Assembly (NCBI RefSeq): GCF_013141695.1 | Contig: NZ_WHNY01000028.1 | Span: forward strand, 1-64,000 | DNA from: Paenibacillus plantarum | GTDB lineage: Bacteria; Bacillota; Bacilli; Paenibacillales; NBRC-103111 | DNA: 64,000 bases | Reading direction: 5' to 3' | Shown: one piece after another, positions 36,823 through 45,824 of the stretch | How positions within the stretch are numbered: the first letter of the stretch is position 1 | Layout of the letters: the number at the start of each line of letters is the position of its first letter | The notes under the pieces: generated by a model | Told to the model about the DNA's origin: nothing | Databases searched by the model: none | What the model saw: only the letters and a program-made list of their open reading frames with translations | Made by a program: the position numbers and the translations under genes

Positions 36823-36915
36823 GTTACGCCTCCTTCATGATGTAGAACCGCCTAGCATTAGCTACCAGTATAGAAAACAATTCCACATTAGGGGATGGCA
36901 AAAATTAAGTGAGGT

Positions 36916-36932
36916 TGTGATTTTTTACACTT
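36916..36932 (-). promoter_or_regulatory. Locus motif site F, upstream of the GH4 operon
   Basis: TGTGATTTTTTACACTT on the plus strand. The minus-strand -10 TATACT at 36867-36872 places the centre near -64. The sequence at the -35 position (CCCCTA) does not fit the consensus. Confidence 0.6.
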
Positions 36933-36949
36933 TTCACGGAAGCATATTG

Positions 36950-36983
36950 AAAAACGCCAGCCCTCACTCGAGGACTGACGTTT
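36950..36983 (-). terminator. Terminator between the egsA-like gene and the glycan locus
   Basis: AACGTCAGTCCTC pairs with GAGGGCTGGCGTT with three G-U wobbles, followed on the minus strand by TTTTTC. It would end transcription arriving from the dehydrogenase gene at 37234-38532 and so insulates the GH4 promoter. Confidence 0.8.
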
Positions 36984-37059
36984 ATATGAAAAGATGGATT
37001 ATCGCGACATTTGGTTGGGAACGAGGATGCGCTATTATGGCTAAATTCGTGAAATGAAC

Positions 37060-37200
37060 AGCTTAAGGGAACTACAGTGCCTTATTTTCCCGAAAGACAC
37101 CAAAAATTACGAAATTCGAACAAATAGCGTACCTACGTTCCTCTTGGAGGCAATTTCGAACGAAATTGATAAAATAGCGCATCTAGGTTCCCTTCCAACA
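37060..37200. repeat. Intergenic repeat cluster with direct and inverted copies
   Basis: AAATAGCG.(A/C)(C/T)CTA.GTTCC occurs at about 37122 and again at about 37172 (50-base period). An inverted copy (AAGGGAACTACAGTGCC...TATTTT) occurs at 37065-37089. No gene is visible in this gap. Confidence 0.6.
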
Positions 37201-37233
37201 ATGTCATGCTTCTATTCCCCATTGACCTCGTGC

Positions 37234-38532
37234 TTACAGCAGACGCTGTAAGCGTAAGATCGTAAACCGGTTGCGCACGAACAGCGCATCCTGCAGCGAC
37301 GCCTCTACCAGCGCGGGCTCCACGCCCAGCTGATCCGGCGCTACAGGCCCCTGCACCGCCGCGAGCCACGCAGCAAGCTGCTCTGGCGGCGGAACCGCCC
37401 GGGCGATGCTGAGCACATCGCCCCAGTGCAATGCGATGCGCGCCCCAAGCGCATGCGCATCCCCACCCATCGCCGATGCATTCTCGGCGATGATGGCTTC
37501 GGCCATGGCCCCGTAGGCCGCCCGGATGCGTTCCGCATCCGTCTGCGCACTCGGGGCCTGCCCTTGCGCTAGGCGCGCAGCGGCCTCGTCGGCCGTGAGT
37601 GCAAGCAGCGCTTGATAGCGCTGCGCCATGAGCACGGTCGCGACGCCGACCTTCGCGCCGTGCAGCAGCGCCCGGCGGCGCTGCTGCAGAAGCACCATCT
37701 CCCAATAATGGGAGAGATGGTGCTCAGCCCCGGAGGCCGGACGCGAGTGGCCGACCAAGAGCATGGAAAGGCCGGATAGGATCAGGCCTTCCATGAGACG
37801 ACGCATGCCCAGCTCGGTGCGCTGCGCAATCTCTTCCAGATGTGCGGTGCACAGCTCCACCGCCTCCAAGGTCAAGCGAGCACTCAGCTCGCAGAAGTGC
37901 TCATCCAGCAGCACGCGGCCGAGTGCCCAGTCCGCGAGCGAGGTATGCTTGCCGAGCATATCGCCGACGCCAGCCGCAATCATGGCTTGCGGCGCTGCAG
38001 CAAGCAGCCCCAAGTCAGCGAAGATCGCCTCTGGAGCTGAGCAAGGTATCGTCATTTTGAAGCCACGGACGATGAGTGGAGCGCCTACAGAGGCAAATCC
38101 GTCAACCGATGGTGCTGTCGGCACGGAAAGGAATGGCCGATTCGTTCGATGACTAACGAATCGCACAATGTCATGGAGCGTGCCTGACCCCACGGCGATC
38201 AAAGCCTTCGACGTCAGTGACGTGTCTAACATCAACTGAACGATAGCTTCCTCGTCCGCTGCTACTTCCCCCATCTCATTCTCACGAATGACACAAGTAC
38301 CAACCTTCACCTGGCCATCTTCCAATAGGGAGCGCAGCTTGTCACCCGCAACAGCGTATGTATTCGCATCCGCAACGAGCGTTACTTCTTCATAGCCCGC
38401 TTCCCTTACATAATCAACAACAGTAGCTAAAGCATCTCGTTCTATGACAATACGGCGAATCGGAATCTCATGCTTTTGCCCGCAGGCACACGCAAAGCTT
38501 TTACCCAACCACTCATTTAACAACTCACTCAT
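37234..38532 (-). CDS. egsA: sn-glycerol-1-phosphate dehydrogenase, AraM/EgsA type
   Basis: The product has 432 residues from the ATG at 38532, which has AGGAG at a normal distance; an ATG 9 bases earlier overlaps that site. The protein shows VGSGTLHDIVRFVSHR (NAD-binding glycines), PTAPSVDGFAS, and metal-site residues in GVGDMLGKHTSLADW and GHSRPASGAEHHLSHYWE. These match the iron-dependent alcohol dehydrogenase-like G1P dehydrogenase family (AraM/EgsA), which reduces dihydroxyacetone phosphate to glycerol-1-phosphate for heptaprenylglyceryl lipids in Bacillus. The C-terminal half is strikingly GC-rich (dense GCGC, CGCC) compared with neighbours. The gene stands alone between an intergenic repeat cluster and a divergent DUF2161 gene. 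Confidence 0.9.
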   Translation of the reverse strand: MSELLNEWLGKSFACACGQKHEIPIRRIVIERDALATVVDYVREAGYEEVTLVADANTYAVAGDKLRSLLEDGQVKVGTCVIRENEMGEVAADEEAIVQLMLDTSLTSKALIAVGSGTLHDIVRFVSHRTNRPFLSVPTAPSVDGFASVGAPLIVRGFKMTIPCSAPEAIFADLGLLAAAPQAMIAAGVGDMLGKHTSLADWALGRVLLDEHFCELSARLTLEAVELCTAHLEEIAQRTELGMRRLMEGLILSGLSMLLVGHSRPASGAEHHLSHYWEMVLLQQRRRALLHGAKVGVATVLMAQRYQALLALTADEAAARLAQGQAPSAQTDAERIRAAYGAMAEAIIAENASAMGGDAHALGARIALHWGDVLSIARAVPPPEQLAAWLAAVQGPVAPDQLGVEPALVEASLQDALFVRNRFTILRLQRLL

Positions 38533-38550
38533 ATCTCTCATCTCCTAACC

Positions 38551-38601
38551 TGTACGTACAAGTTAATCTACCACCTATTCTAGCGCAACCTATGCTATAA
38601 T
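38551..38601. promoter_or_regulatory. Divergent intergenic region with 10-bp palindrome and TATAAT
   Basis: A perfect palindrome TGTACGTACA (38551-38560) lies just upstream of the egsA ribosome binding site and could be an operator. A plus-strand TATAAT at 38596-38601 is a likely -10 for the DUF2161 gene. The -35 is not clear. Confidence 0.4.
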
Positions 38602-38652
38602 AAAAGCCATTCTATCAGACTTTTTGCACGAAAAGAGGAGAAAGAAACCCTC

Positions 38653-39366
38653 ATGCCGATCCAGACTGAAACCGAGCTGTATGCACCGATTAAACACTTC
38701 TTCGAACAGCGGGGCTATACCGTCCGTGGCGAAGTTAAGCACTGTGATTTAGTCGCAATTCGAGGCGATGAGCCTCCCGTTATTGTTGAATTAAAAAAAA
38801 GCTTTAATATCCCGCTCCTCGTTCAAGGAATTGAACGGCTGCGGTTAACGCAAGATGTCTATGTAGCCTTCGAGCTGCCAAACAAAGGAAAAGCCCCCCA
38901 CCGCTTACAATGGGAGGATATTCGTCGACTTTGTCGCATGCTTGGACTTGGTATCCTGACTGTCCAATTCTACAAACGCAAACAGCCCACAGTCGATCTC
39001 GTCTGTGAGCCTACTCCTTATACATTACGCCCCAACAAGAGGGCTTCTGGCAAGCTAATGACGGAGTTCCATGAGCGCAGCGGCGACTATAATGTCGGCG
39101 GCAGTTCTCAGCAGAAACTTATGACTGCATACCGGGAGAAATCATTGCACTGCGCCTATCTGATGCAGCAGCACGGTCCACTCAGCCCACGCAAACTGCG
39201 CGAGATGACCAGCAATATGAACGTGAGCTCACTTCTGCAGCAAAACTATTATCGTTGGTTTGTCCGTCAAAGCCGTGGTATCTATCATCTTACCCCCATC
39301 GGCGAGAAAGCCTTAGTAGAGTATGCACACGTGGTTACAGCTTTCCCAACGATAATCATCCCTTAG
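38653..39366 (+). CDS. DUF2161 protein with PD-(D/E)xK nuclease-like core
   Basis: This 237-residue protein has the arrangement KHFFEQRGYTVRGEV - CDLVAIRGD - PVIVELKKSF near residues 15-55. The Asp and the E-x-K are spaced as in restriction-like (PD-(D/E)xK) folds. The C-terminal half contains a winged-helix-like segment (LMQQHGPLSPRKLREM...YHLTPIGEKALVEY). I recognise the DUF2161 family, whose function is not established. It is read divergently from egsA with an AGGAGAAAG ribosome binding site and appears monocistronic. Confidence 0.8.
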   Translation: MPIQTETELYAPIKHFFEQRGYTVRGEVKHCDLVAIRGDEPPVIVELKKSFNIPLLVQGIERLRLTQDVYVAFELPNKGKAPHRLQWEDIRRLCRMLGLGILTVQFYKRKQPTVDLVCEPTPYTLRPNKRASGKLMTEFHERSGDYNVGGSSQQKLMTAYREKSLHCAYLMQQHGPLSPRKLREMTSNMNVSSLLQQNYYRWFVRQSRGIYHLTPIGEKALVEYAHVVTAFPTIIIP

Positions 39367-39449
39367 TCTTTACCTTTATTATCTATATAGATTGACCAAA
39401 AGTGAACATAGAGTTGTGCCATCACCTTAACAGCCTTCAGAATCGGATT

Positions 39450-39590
39450 TAGAGAAAAATAAAGTTATCACACAACGCTATTTACAATAATTTAGCGATT
39501 ATCACCTTATTTTTACCGAATAGCGTTGTGGGATCATCTTATTTCTCGAAATGACCGGGAATAGTGGCATATAGCGTGATGGGAAAACGT
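39450..39590. repeat. Intergenic inverted repeat cluster
   Basis: An imperfect inverted repeat has arms of about 30 bases at 39454-39485 and 39518-39547, sharing CACAACGCTATT and an AAATAA-rich arm. A further partial copy (ATAGCGTGATGGGAAAACG) lies at about 39572. It is convergent between the DUF2161 and flavoprotein genes. No gene is visible between 39367 and 39700. Confidence 0.6.
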
Positions 39591-39700
39591 TATTCATTCA
39601 TAAGAGCAACTTTGTCTCAACTTTTTTATTCCACAGACTATCTTACAGTCTCTCTACTGCCTATCGCTACATCTCGTGCTCCCACTTTCTCATCTTCACC

Positions 39701-40657
39701 CTAAGACCGAATCACAACCCGATGAACATTCGCCTCTTCATTCATTCTAAGCAACGCCTTGTTGATCCAAATGGCTGCCTGTGAGCCTTCCCCCATCGCG
39801 ATCGTCACTTGCTCCGCATGAACGCCGACATCGCCAGCCGCCCAGACGAAAGGAACACTCGTCATTTTACTGCGAGGATCGGTCATCACGTGCCGATTCT
39901 CCATGCGTTCTGCACCCAGCTGACGAGCTAGATCCGATTTCACTTCATTCCCGCCGAAAGCAATAAAGCCTCGTTCCGCTTCAAGACGTCTGCCATCTTT
40001 AAGCACAACTCCCTGGAATCGTCCGGGCGAATCCACCACAACTTCATCCAGATCTTCCGTCAAATAAGTAATGCCTTTATTCTTCATTTCCATAAGAAGC
40101 TCACTTTTCACGGCCCGATTTTGGTGATTCACATATGTCATTTGCTCGGTTCGATGACGGAGCTTAATCGCCATAGCTGCCCCTGCATCACCAGACCCCA
40201 TCACTAGGGTATTCCGATCCTTGATCTCATATCCGTCGCAATCGGGGCATACGTATACCGTTAACCCCAAGCATTCCTTCAGGTTCGGGAGTTCAGGCAT
40301 CCGGTCCATTAAGCCTGTCGCTAGCAGAAGCGTCCTCGCTTCATAGCCTCGGCCACTTTTTCCCCATAGCTCGAAGCCATCACCGATTCTTCCTTTGGCG
40401 ACAGCCTGCACAATTTCATCTTGGACAAAAGCTACCCCTAATCGCTCTGCTTGCAGCCTGCCTAATTGGCGCAGTTCATCCCCCGATACCCCATCGGGCC
40501 AACCTAGAATATTATGATAGCTCCTGCACAGGGTCGAACGGCCGTAGCCTGCATCAACCACAAGTACTTTATGCTCATATCTGCCCAGTTGAATCGCCGC
40601 TTGAAGCCCTGCAATGCCTCCTCCGACGATTAGAATATCTACTTTCTCCATATGCAT
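39701..40657 (-). CDS. Thioredoxin-reductase-like FAD/NAD(P) oxidoreductase
   Basis: The product has about 318 residues from the ATG at 40657 (MHMEKVD), with GAGGGG just upstream; an earlier start at 40711 is less well supported. It has the FAD dinucleotide motif VDILIVGGGIAGLQAA, a CPDC redox pair in VYVCPDCDGYE, an NADPH-binding motif (VMGSGDAG) and a C-terminal FAD contact (WAAGDVGVHAEQVTIAMGEG). The set matches two-domain thioredoxin reductases and the related bacillithiol disulfide reductase-like proteins. No thioredoxin gene is adjacent. It is cytoplasmic and monocistronic. Confidence 0.85.
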   Translation of the reverse strand: MHMEKVDILIVGGGIAGLQAAIQLGRYEHKVLVVDAGYGRSTLCRSYHNILGWPDGVSGDELRQLGRLQAERLGVAFVQDEIVQAVAKGRIGDGFELWGKSGRGYEARTLLLATGLMDRMPELPNLKECLGLTVYVCPDCDGYEIKDRNTLVMGSGDAGAAMAIKLRHRTEQMTYVNHQNRAVKSELLMEMKNKGITYLTEDLDEVVVDSPGRFQGVVLKDGRRLEAERGFIAFGGNEVKSDLARQLGAERMENRHVMTDPRSKMTSVPFVWAAGDVGVHAEQVTIAMGEGSQAAIWINKALLRMNEEANVHRVVIRS

Positions 40658-40739
40658 AATTCCCCTCTTCTCCAATTCACTACCATCTAGGATAACCGAA
40701 TTCTGGGGCAATCATCCTTCTAAAGGTTGTTTAAGAAAT

Positions 40740-40980
40740 ACATCTACTTCTAACCTTGCTCTGCATGTAACTTTTGCGGATTTAACAGGATTTCCTACAT
40801 CTATTTTCGTGTACAACTAGCCTTTACGGAGTTTAACTGGATTTCCTACATCTAATTTTACTCAAAATGTCCCGTTTGACGAAATTGGTTTGAAATAGCG
40901 GGAGAAAATCCAGTTATTTTACAAAATGCGATGATTTCGCTTGAATTAGCTGCAGAAAATCCAGTTATTCACTTGGCCAG
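40740..40980. repeat. Intergenic repeat cluster, two direct and two inverted copies
   Basis: Two direct units contain TTAAC(A/T)GGATTTCCTACATCT about 50 bases apart. Two units in inverse orientation contain GAAAATCCAGTTATT. The cluster forms a large imperfect dyad between the flavoprotein and MFS genes. The rest of the gap 40658-41103 shows no gene. Confidence 0.65.
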
Positions 40981-41103
40981 GATACCCTGTGGTTGCGCCC
41001 ACAAAACCCAAAATTTTTAAGCTTTCGCTACGCTCCTCATTTCTAGCTTCTTTCCATCTACTCGGTGCTGATAACCGGGCTTAAGGAACTCTCCCTTCTC
41101 CCC

Positions 41104-42333
41104 CTATCGATTCTTAATCGACCAAATCAAACCAAATTGCGTCAAAGCGGCCAACAGCAGGATCCAAGGAATTAAACCGCCATCCAAATCACTCCCAAAG
41201 GTAATGAGAACGAGAATGGAAATAACCCGCCCCACATTTAAGAAAAATTCCCGCACGACCACGCTTTCTACCTTTAATTCCCCTTTAAGAGGAAGTCTCG
41301 CAATAAGGCTGTAATAGTACCCTGTCATGGTATTCCCTTGCAGCGGTGCAAAGATGGAGTACAGAATCATAAAGCCGACCACAGACCACACATTTAAACT
41401 TCCTATAATACAAGAGACACCAACGAGATAACCTACAGTCGAAATGGTCAAATACATCCTTGCCCTGCCCGCATTCGCGTACTTCGAAATAAAGATCCCC
41501 ATGACGATACTTAGACTCGAATAGAGGACACCGAGATAACCGACCAAATCTTCCCGCGGCAGTACTTTGAATAAAAGAATGTTAGGTAGAAACAACATCG
41601 TGCCCTGCAGCAAGCCCATACCGAAGAAGCCAAGCAGCGCATTCGACCACTCTTGCTTTTTCTTCATAATGAGCCCCGTATATTTCAAATAATACACACG
41701 GTGATGCCCGCTTGACGCCTTAATTTTCAAAGAGATTAACGCGGCCAATAGAAACATGATGAAAGCAATAGAGAAGACGATGGTGTATCCGCTTAACCCT
41801 TCTTTCAATCGAATGATAAAACCAGCAAGTGCTGGCCCTGCAAGCGTAGCCGCTGTGAAAAACATCATATTGAAAGCGAGATAACGAATACGGTTCTGCT
41901 CCGTCGACACATCATACATCAAAGTTAAATAACCGACCCAGTAGAAGCTGCTAGCGAGTCCATTAAATATGGCAAAAAGCACGTAATAATCGACAAGCCG
42001 TTCCCCAGCAATGCTCACACTTAAATAGAAGAGACCAATCAGTACAATACCTAGTCGGTACGCTACCATACGGTCCTTCTTCTTAATCATATAACCGCCA
42101 ATAGCGAACCCAATCGGTGTTAAGATGTACACGATTATGTTGTAGGTTCCATTCACGACAACACTATGCGTTAACCGCCACAAATATAAATTGAGAAACA
42201 CCCCTGACATGGAAGCACCAAATTGAAAAATGGAATGAATAACTAAAGAAATGACTGCTTCTCGTGATAGTCTTTTCTCAAATGGCAGCGTATTCCCTCT
42301 GCTCTGCAGCCAAGCTCTGATATTAAGATTCAT
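41104..42333 (-). CDS. MFS transporter, substrate unknown
   Basis: The product has about 409 residues from the ATG at 42333, which is preceded by GGAGG; an ATG at 42390 would place the start inside the terminator of the upstream gene. About 12 hydrophobic segments are visible, with FQFGASMSGVFLNLYLWRL early and a KKKDR-like loop 2-3 motif. I recognise the major facilitator fold but not the subfamily. It is transcribed in the same direction as the sugar-binding protein gene but separated from it by a strong terminator, so it needs its own promoter or read-through. Confidence 0.85.
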   Translation of the reverse strand: MNLNIRAWLQSRGNTLPFEKRLSREAVISLVIHSIFQFGASMSGVFLNLYLWRLTHSVVVNGTYNIIVYILTPIGFAIGGYMIKKKDRMVAYRLGIVLIGLFYLSVSIAGERLVDYYVLFAIFNGLASSFYWVGYLTLMYDVSTEQNRIRYLAFNMMFFTAATLAGPALAGFIIRLKEGLSGYTIVFSIAFIMFLLAALISLKIKASSGHHRVYYLKYTGLIMKKKQEWSNALLGFFGMGLLQGTMLFLPNILLFKVLPREDLVGYLGVLYSSLSIVMGIFISKYANAGRARMYLTISTVGYLVGVSCIIGSLNVWSVVGFMILYSIFAPLQGNTMTGYYYSLIARLPLKGELKVESVVVREFFLNVGRVISILVLITFGSDLDGGLIPWILLLAALTQFGLIWSIKNR

Positions 42334-42388
42334 GGTAAACCTCCAGTCCTCTTCATTGTAACAGCCATTGCCACATCTGTTAAACAGC

Positions 42389-42418
42389 AAAAAGCCTCAG
42401 CATTGGCGCTGAGGCTTG
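42389..42418 (-). terminator. Strong rho-independent terminator of the second sugar-binding protein gene
   Basis: On the minus strand AAGCCTCAGC-GCCAAT-GCTGAGGCTT forms a perfect 10-bp stem followed by TTTTT. It lies 20 bases after the stop at 42438. Confidence 0.93.
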
Positions 42419-42437
42419 ACGTACGTCTAGATTCGGG

Positions 42438-43760
42438 TTACTTCTTAAGGCTATCCCATGTTTTCTGGAATTCTTCCAACATTTGATCCTTCGTATACTT
42501 CTTAGCAACATAACCTTGCATGATATCGCCGAATTTCTTACTGGAAGCTTCTCCACCTGGGAATTTGAACCAGTTCCAGCTCAATGTTTTGCCAGCTTTG
42601 CTGTAAGCGATAATGTCAGCTGCTAATGGTCCAAGTACTTTCTCGTCAGCAGGAATAGATTTGAAAGCAGGGATAAACTTGAATTCATCTGTGATATATT
42701 TCTTACCGATATCGGAGGTAACCATCCAGTTCAAGAATTTCTTAGCTTCGTCTTTAACTGCAGAGTTTTTGTTGACTACCCAGTTATTCGGTACACCTAC
42801 GAACAATTTGTCGTTCGCTGTTGCATCATCGCTGATCGGCATTGGCAAGAAGCCAATTTTGATGTCAGGGTTTGTTTTGGTAATTTGAACTTGTGTCCAG
42901 TTACCTTGTTGCGTCATAGCCGCTTTACCCGTTGCGAAATCCGTTACTTGCGTATTGTAGTCGGTTTGTAGAGGGTTTTTGTTGCCATATTGCAATTGCA
43001 GGTCAAACAATTTCGCCCACTGGTTGAATACTTCGTTGCCAGTAATTTTCGCTGTACCTTTGTTCAAGCCATCGATGAACGCATTCGGATCCTTCTGATA
43101 AGCAAATGGAAGGTTTACGAAATGGTTACCAAGTACCCACCACTCGGCATAGCCTGTTTCAAAAGGAGTGATCCCCGCATCTTTCAATTTTTTAGCTGCT
43201 GCTTCTAATTGAGAGAACGTTTTTGGAAGCTCTGTGATGCCCGCTTTGGCAAACAAATCTTTATTGTATTGGAAGCCATATCCTTCAAGGTTAAGTGGTT
43301 GACCGTATAGCTTTCCACCCTTTGTCATTGGCTCTTTCGCAACGTCGACAAGATCTTTCACCCATGGTTGATCAGATAGATCTTCCAAGTTATCGATCCA
43401 TTTATCTAGGTCTGTGAAACCACCGTTGTTGAAAATATCCGGTTTGTCACCTGCGTTAAACTTCGCAAGAAGCGCCGCGCCATAGTCAGCTCCACCGCCG
43501 ACAGTGTCGACTTGGATTTTGACATTCGGATTCAACTTCTGATATTCTTGCACCATTTTACCAAGCTGATCTGCGATCTCAACTTTGAATTGGAAGATTT
43601 TAATGGTAACTGGCTTGCCGCTAGCAGCAGGCGTTGTTGTCGCTGTTGATGTACCCGTAGTTGGAGCAGGACTTGCTGTCTCGTCTTTTTTCCCGCAACC
43701 AGCTGCTAGTACGGATAAGGATAATACTGCTGCCACTGAAACCATTGTTAATTTTTTCAT
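42438..43760 (-). CDS. Extracellular sugar-binding lipoprotein (family 1 type)
   Basis: This 440-residue protein has a lipoprotein signal (MKKLTMVSVAAVLSLSVLAAGC), a Thr/Ala/Pro-rich linker and a solute-binding fold of the maltose-binding type (QGNWTQVQITKTNPDIKIGF, GVPNNWVVNKNS). It serves the MalF/MalG-type permeases encoded directly upstream at 43920-45640. A cre-like site in the 159-base gap suggests its own catabolite-controlled promoter, giving extra binding protein relative to the permeases. The sugar is unknown. Confidence 0.92.
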   Translation of the reverse strand: MKKLTMVSVAAVLSLSVLAAGCGKKDETASPAPTTGTSTATTTPAASGKPVTIKIFQFKVEIADQLGKMVQEYQKLNPNVKIQVDTVGGGADYGAALLAKFNAGDKPDIFNNGGFTDLDKWIDNLEDLSDQPWVKDLVDVAKEPMTKGGKLYGQPLNLEGYGFQYNKDLFAKAGITELPKTFSQLEAAAKKLKDAGITPFETGYAEWWVLGNHFVNLPFAYQKDPNAFIDGLNKGTAKITGNEVFNQWAKLFDLQLQYGNKNPLQTDYNTQVTDFATGKAAMTQQGNWTQVQITKTNPDIKIGFLPMPISDDATANDKLFVGVPNNWVVNKNSAVKDEAKKFLNWMVTSDIGKKYITDEFKFIPAFKSIPADEKVLGPLAADIIAYSKAGKTLSWNWFKFPGGEASSKKFGDIMQGYVAKKYTKDQMLEEFQKTWDSLKK

Positions 43761-43840
43761 GTAGGTAATGCCTCCCTTTAACTTGTATCTTCATTTAAAC
43801 TCGCTTACTTGTTCTTGCCTTGCTTCCTTACATGATTCAT

Positions 43841-43854
43841 TGTAAACACTTACA
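43841..43854 (-). promoter_or_regulatory. cre-like site upstream of the second sugar-binding protein
   Basis: TGTAAACACTTACA differs from TGWAARCGNTWNCA at one position (A for G). It is a near-perfect palindrome about 80 bases upstream of the start codon. Confidence 0.5.
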
Positions 43855-43919
43855 TCCTGGCTTAACACCGAGTATATTGAACATAAAGGTGGAATATCTT
43901 GAACTTATTTGCAATTCTG

Positions 43920-44756
43920 TCATCCTTTTACTGAACCTGCTGTAATCCCTTCTACGATGTGCTTCTGCAAGAACAAGAAGAAAATAACGATCGGCAATAC
44001 GCTTAATGTTAATCCAGCAAGCGCTAAATCCCATTGTTTCGTATATTGTCCAAAGAACGAGAAGGTAGCAAGCGGAATGGTCCGCAGCTCCGGATTACCG
44101 AGTACGAGAGATGGAAGTAAATAGTCATTCCAAATCCATAAGCTGTTCAAGATGATGATGGTGATCGACATTGGCTTGAGCAGTGGAAATACAATTTTCC
44201 AAAACACGCCGTACGCTGAACTTCCATCTACTTTAGCTGACTCTTCAATTTCGAGTGGAATGGACTTGATGAAGCCATGGTACAAGAACACATTTAAGGA
44301 AACGCCAAATCCATAATAACAGGCAACTAATCCCAGCTTACTATCCATAAAGCCAACTTGGCTCGCTACGCGAACTAGAGGAATCATGATCGACTGGAAC
44401 GGAATCACCATGGCTGCAACGAAAGCTAAGAAAACAAGATTATTGAATTTACTTGCTTTTCTCACCATGCGATACGCCGCCATTGAGGAAATGACTACGA
44501 GTCCTACATTACTCAATACCGTAATGAACAAAGAGTTGAAGAACGCCTTCGGGAACTTCATGATGCTCCACACTTTGGTGTAGTTATCTAGATATAGTGA
44601 GCTTGGCAGCTTCGCCGTATTCGCTGCTAATTCAGGAAACGTTTTTAAGGAATTCGCGATGACGAAGTAGAACGGAATCAAGAAGAGTAAGGCAACTAGA
44701 ATGCCAAGAACTTCAAGAGCGAATAAGCGACCTGTATACTTTTTGACGGAAGCCAT
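43920..44756 (-). CDS. MalG-type carbohydrate ABC permease
   Basis: This 278-residue permease has six hydrophobic segments, the EAA loop (EIEESAKVDGSSAYGVFWKIVFPLLKP) and the typical end LQKHIVEGITAGSVKG. The start codon shares one base with the stop of the MalF-type gene, so the two are tightly coupled. No ATPase gene is adjacent. Confidence 0.95.
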   Translation of the reverse strand: MASVKKYTGRLFALEVLGILVALLFLIPFYFVIANSLKTFPELAANTAKLPSSLYLDNYTKVWSIMKFPKAFFNSLFITVLSNVGLVVISSMAAYRMVRKASKFNNLVFLAFVAAMVIPFQSIMIPLVRVASQVGFMDSKLGLVACYYGFGVSLNVFLYHGFIKSIPLEIEESAKVDGSSAYGVFWKIVFPLLKPMSITIIILNSLWIWNDYLLPSLVLGNPELRTIPLATFSFFGQYTKQWDLALAGLTLSVLPIVIFFLFLQKHIVEGITAGSVKG

Positions 44757-45640
44757 TAGACCTCAACCTCCTTGCGCTTGGTGTACATCACTTGGATGGT
44801 TGAAATGATGGCAACCACGATGAAGAATACGAGAGCTTTGGCCGTACCTAAACCATACCGATTGTTACGGAAAGCTTCTTGATAAATATTGATGGAAACC
44901 GACTCTGTGGAATTGAACGGTCCGCCTTTCGTTAAGGAGAAGTTCAAATCAAAGATTTTGAATGACCACGAAATCGTCAAGAACAAGCATACGGTGACGG
45001 CTGGCATGATAAGCGGAACGATGATGCTTCGTAATACTTGCAAGCGGGATGCGCCATCAATATACGCTGCCTCGAGCATATCCTTTGGCACATTCGACAA
45101 GGCCGCTATGTAAATAATCATGAGATATCCAGCGCCCTGCCACACACTAACGATAACAATCGCCCAGAAAGCTGTCGGTGAATCACCTAACCAAGGCAAT
45201 TCGAAGAAACCGATATGCGTGAGATCGCCAAGGGTTGCAAACCCTTTTACAAAGATAAACTGCCAGATAAAACCGAGCAATAATCCACCGATTACGTTCG
45301 GCATAAAAAAGATTGTACGTAATACATTCCTCGTTTTCAGCGATTGCGTGAGCAATAACGCCAGTAAGAAGCCTACGAGATTCGTCAGAATCACGTTCGT
45401 CACGGTCAATCGAGAAGTAAAGTTAAAGGCATTGCGATAGTCCTTATCATGGAATAGAATTTGTTTGAAGTTCTCCAGTCCATTGAAGGTCACTTTCGTT
45501 GTTACGCCATTCCATTCGGTAAACGAATAATAAATGCTCATCAGAAATGGAATCAAGACCACGATGCCAAAAAAGACTAACGCAGGTCCGATAAATACCC
45601 ATTGCTGAAGCCATCCGGAAAGCATTCTTTTTGTTTTCAC
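44756..45640 (-). CDS. MalF-type carbohydrate ABC permease
   Basis: This 294-residue permease starts with a basic stretch and has six membrane spans and the EAA loop (MLEAAYIDGASRLQVLRSIIVPLIMPA). It is the first gene of the transporter unit and is read divergently from the sensor kinase gene, about 185 bases away. That layout is typical of a YesM/YesN-controlled sugar transporter. Confidence 0.95.
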   Translation of the reverse strand: MKTKRMLSGWLQQWVFIGPALVFFGIVVLIPFLMSIYYSFTEWNGVTTKVTFNGLENFKQILFHDKDYRNAFNFTSRLTVTNVILTNLVGFLLALLLTQSLKTRNVLRTIFFMPNVIGGLLLGFIWQFIFVKGFATLGDLTHIGFFELPWLGDSPTAFWAIVIVSVWQGAGYLMIIYIAALSNVPKDMLEAAYIDGASRLQVLRSIIVPLIMPAVTVCLFLTISWSFKIFDLNFSLTKGGPFNSTESVSINIYQEAFRNNRYGLGTAKALVFFIVVAIISTIQVMYTKRKEVEV

Positions 45641-45824
45641 TGGGAAGTCCCCCTTACCATTCTGCTACTATACCCCAAGTATAGAGTGCCGCAGTACCCC
45701 AAAACACTGACGATCGTGACCCATTAGGTGGAATTTGTTGACCTCTCCTGCTACAATGTAGGGGAAAATCCCATTATAGAAACCGAGCTGATGAAGTCTG
45801 ATACGACACAGTATTCGTAATAAA

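Noticed and set aside
36821..37057. Plus-strand open frame of 78 codons across the GH4 upstream region
   Set aside because: It covers regulatory site F and a terminator, has no ribosome binding site and no recognisable protein pattern.
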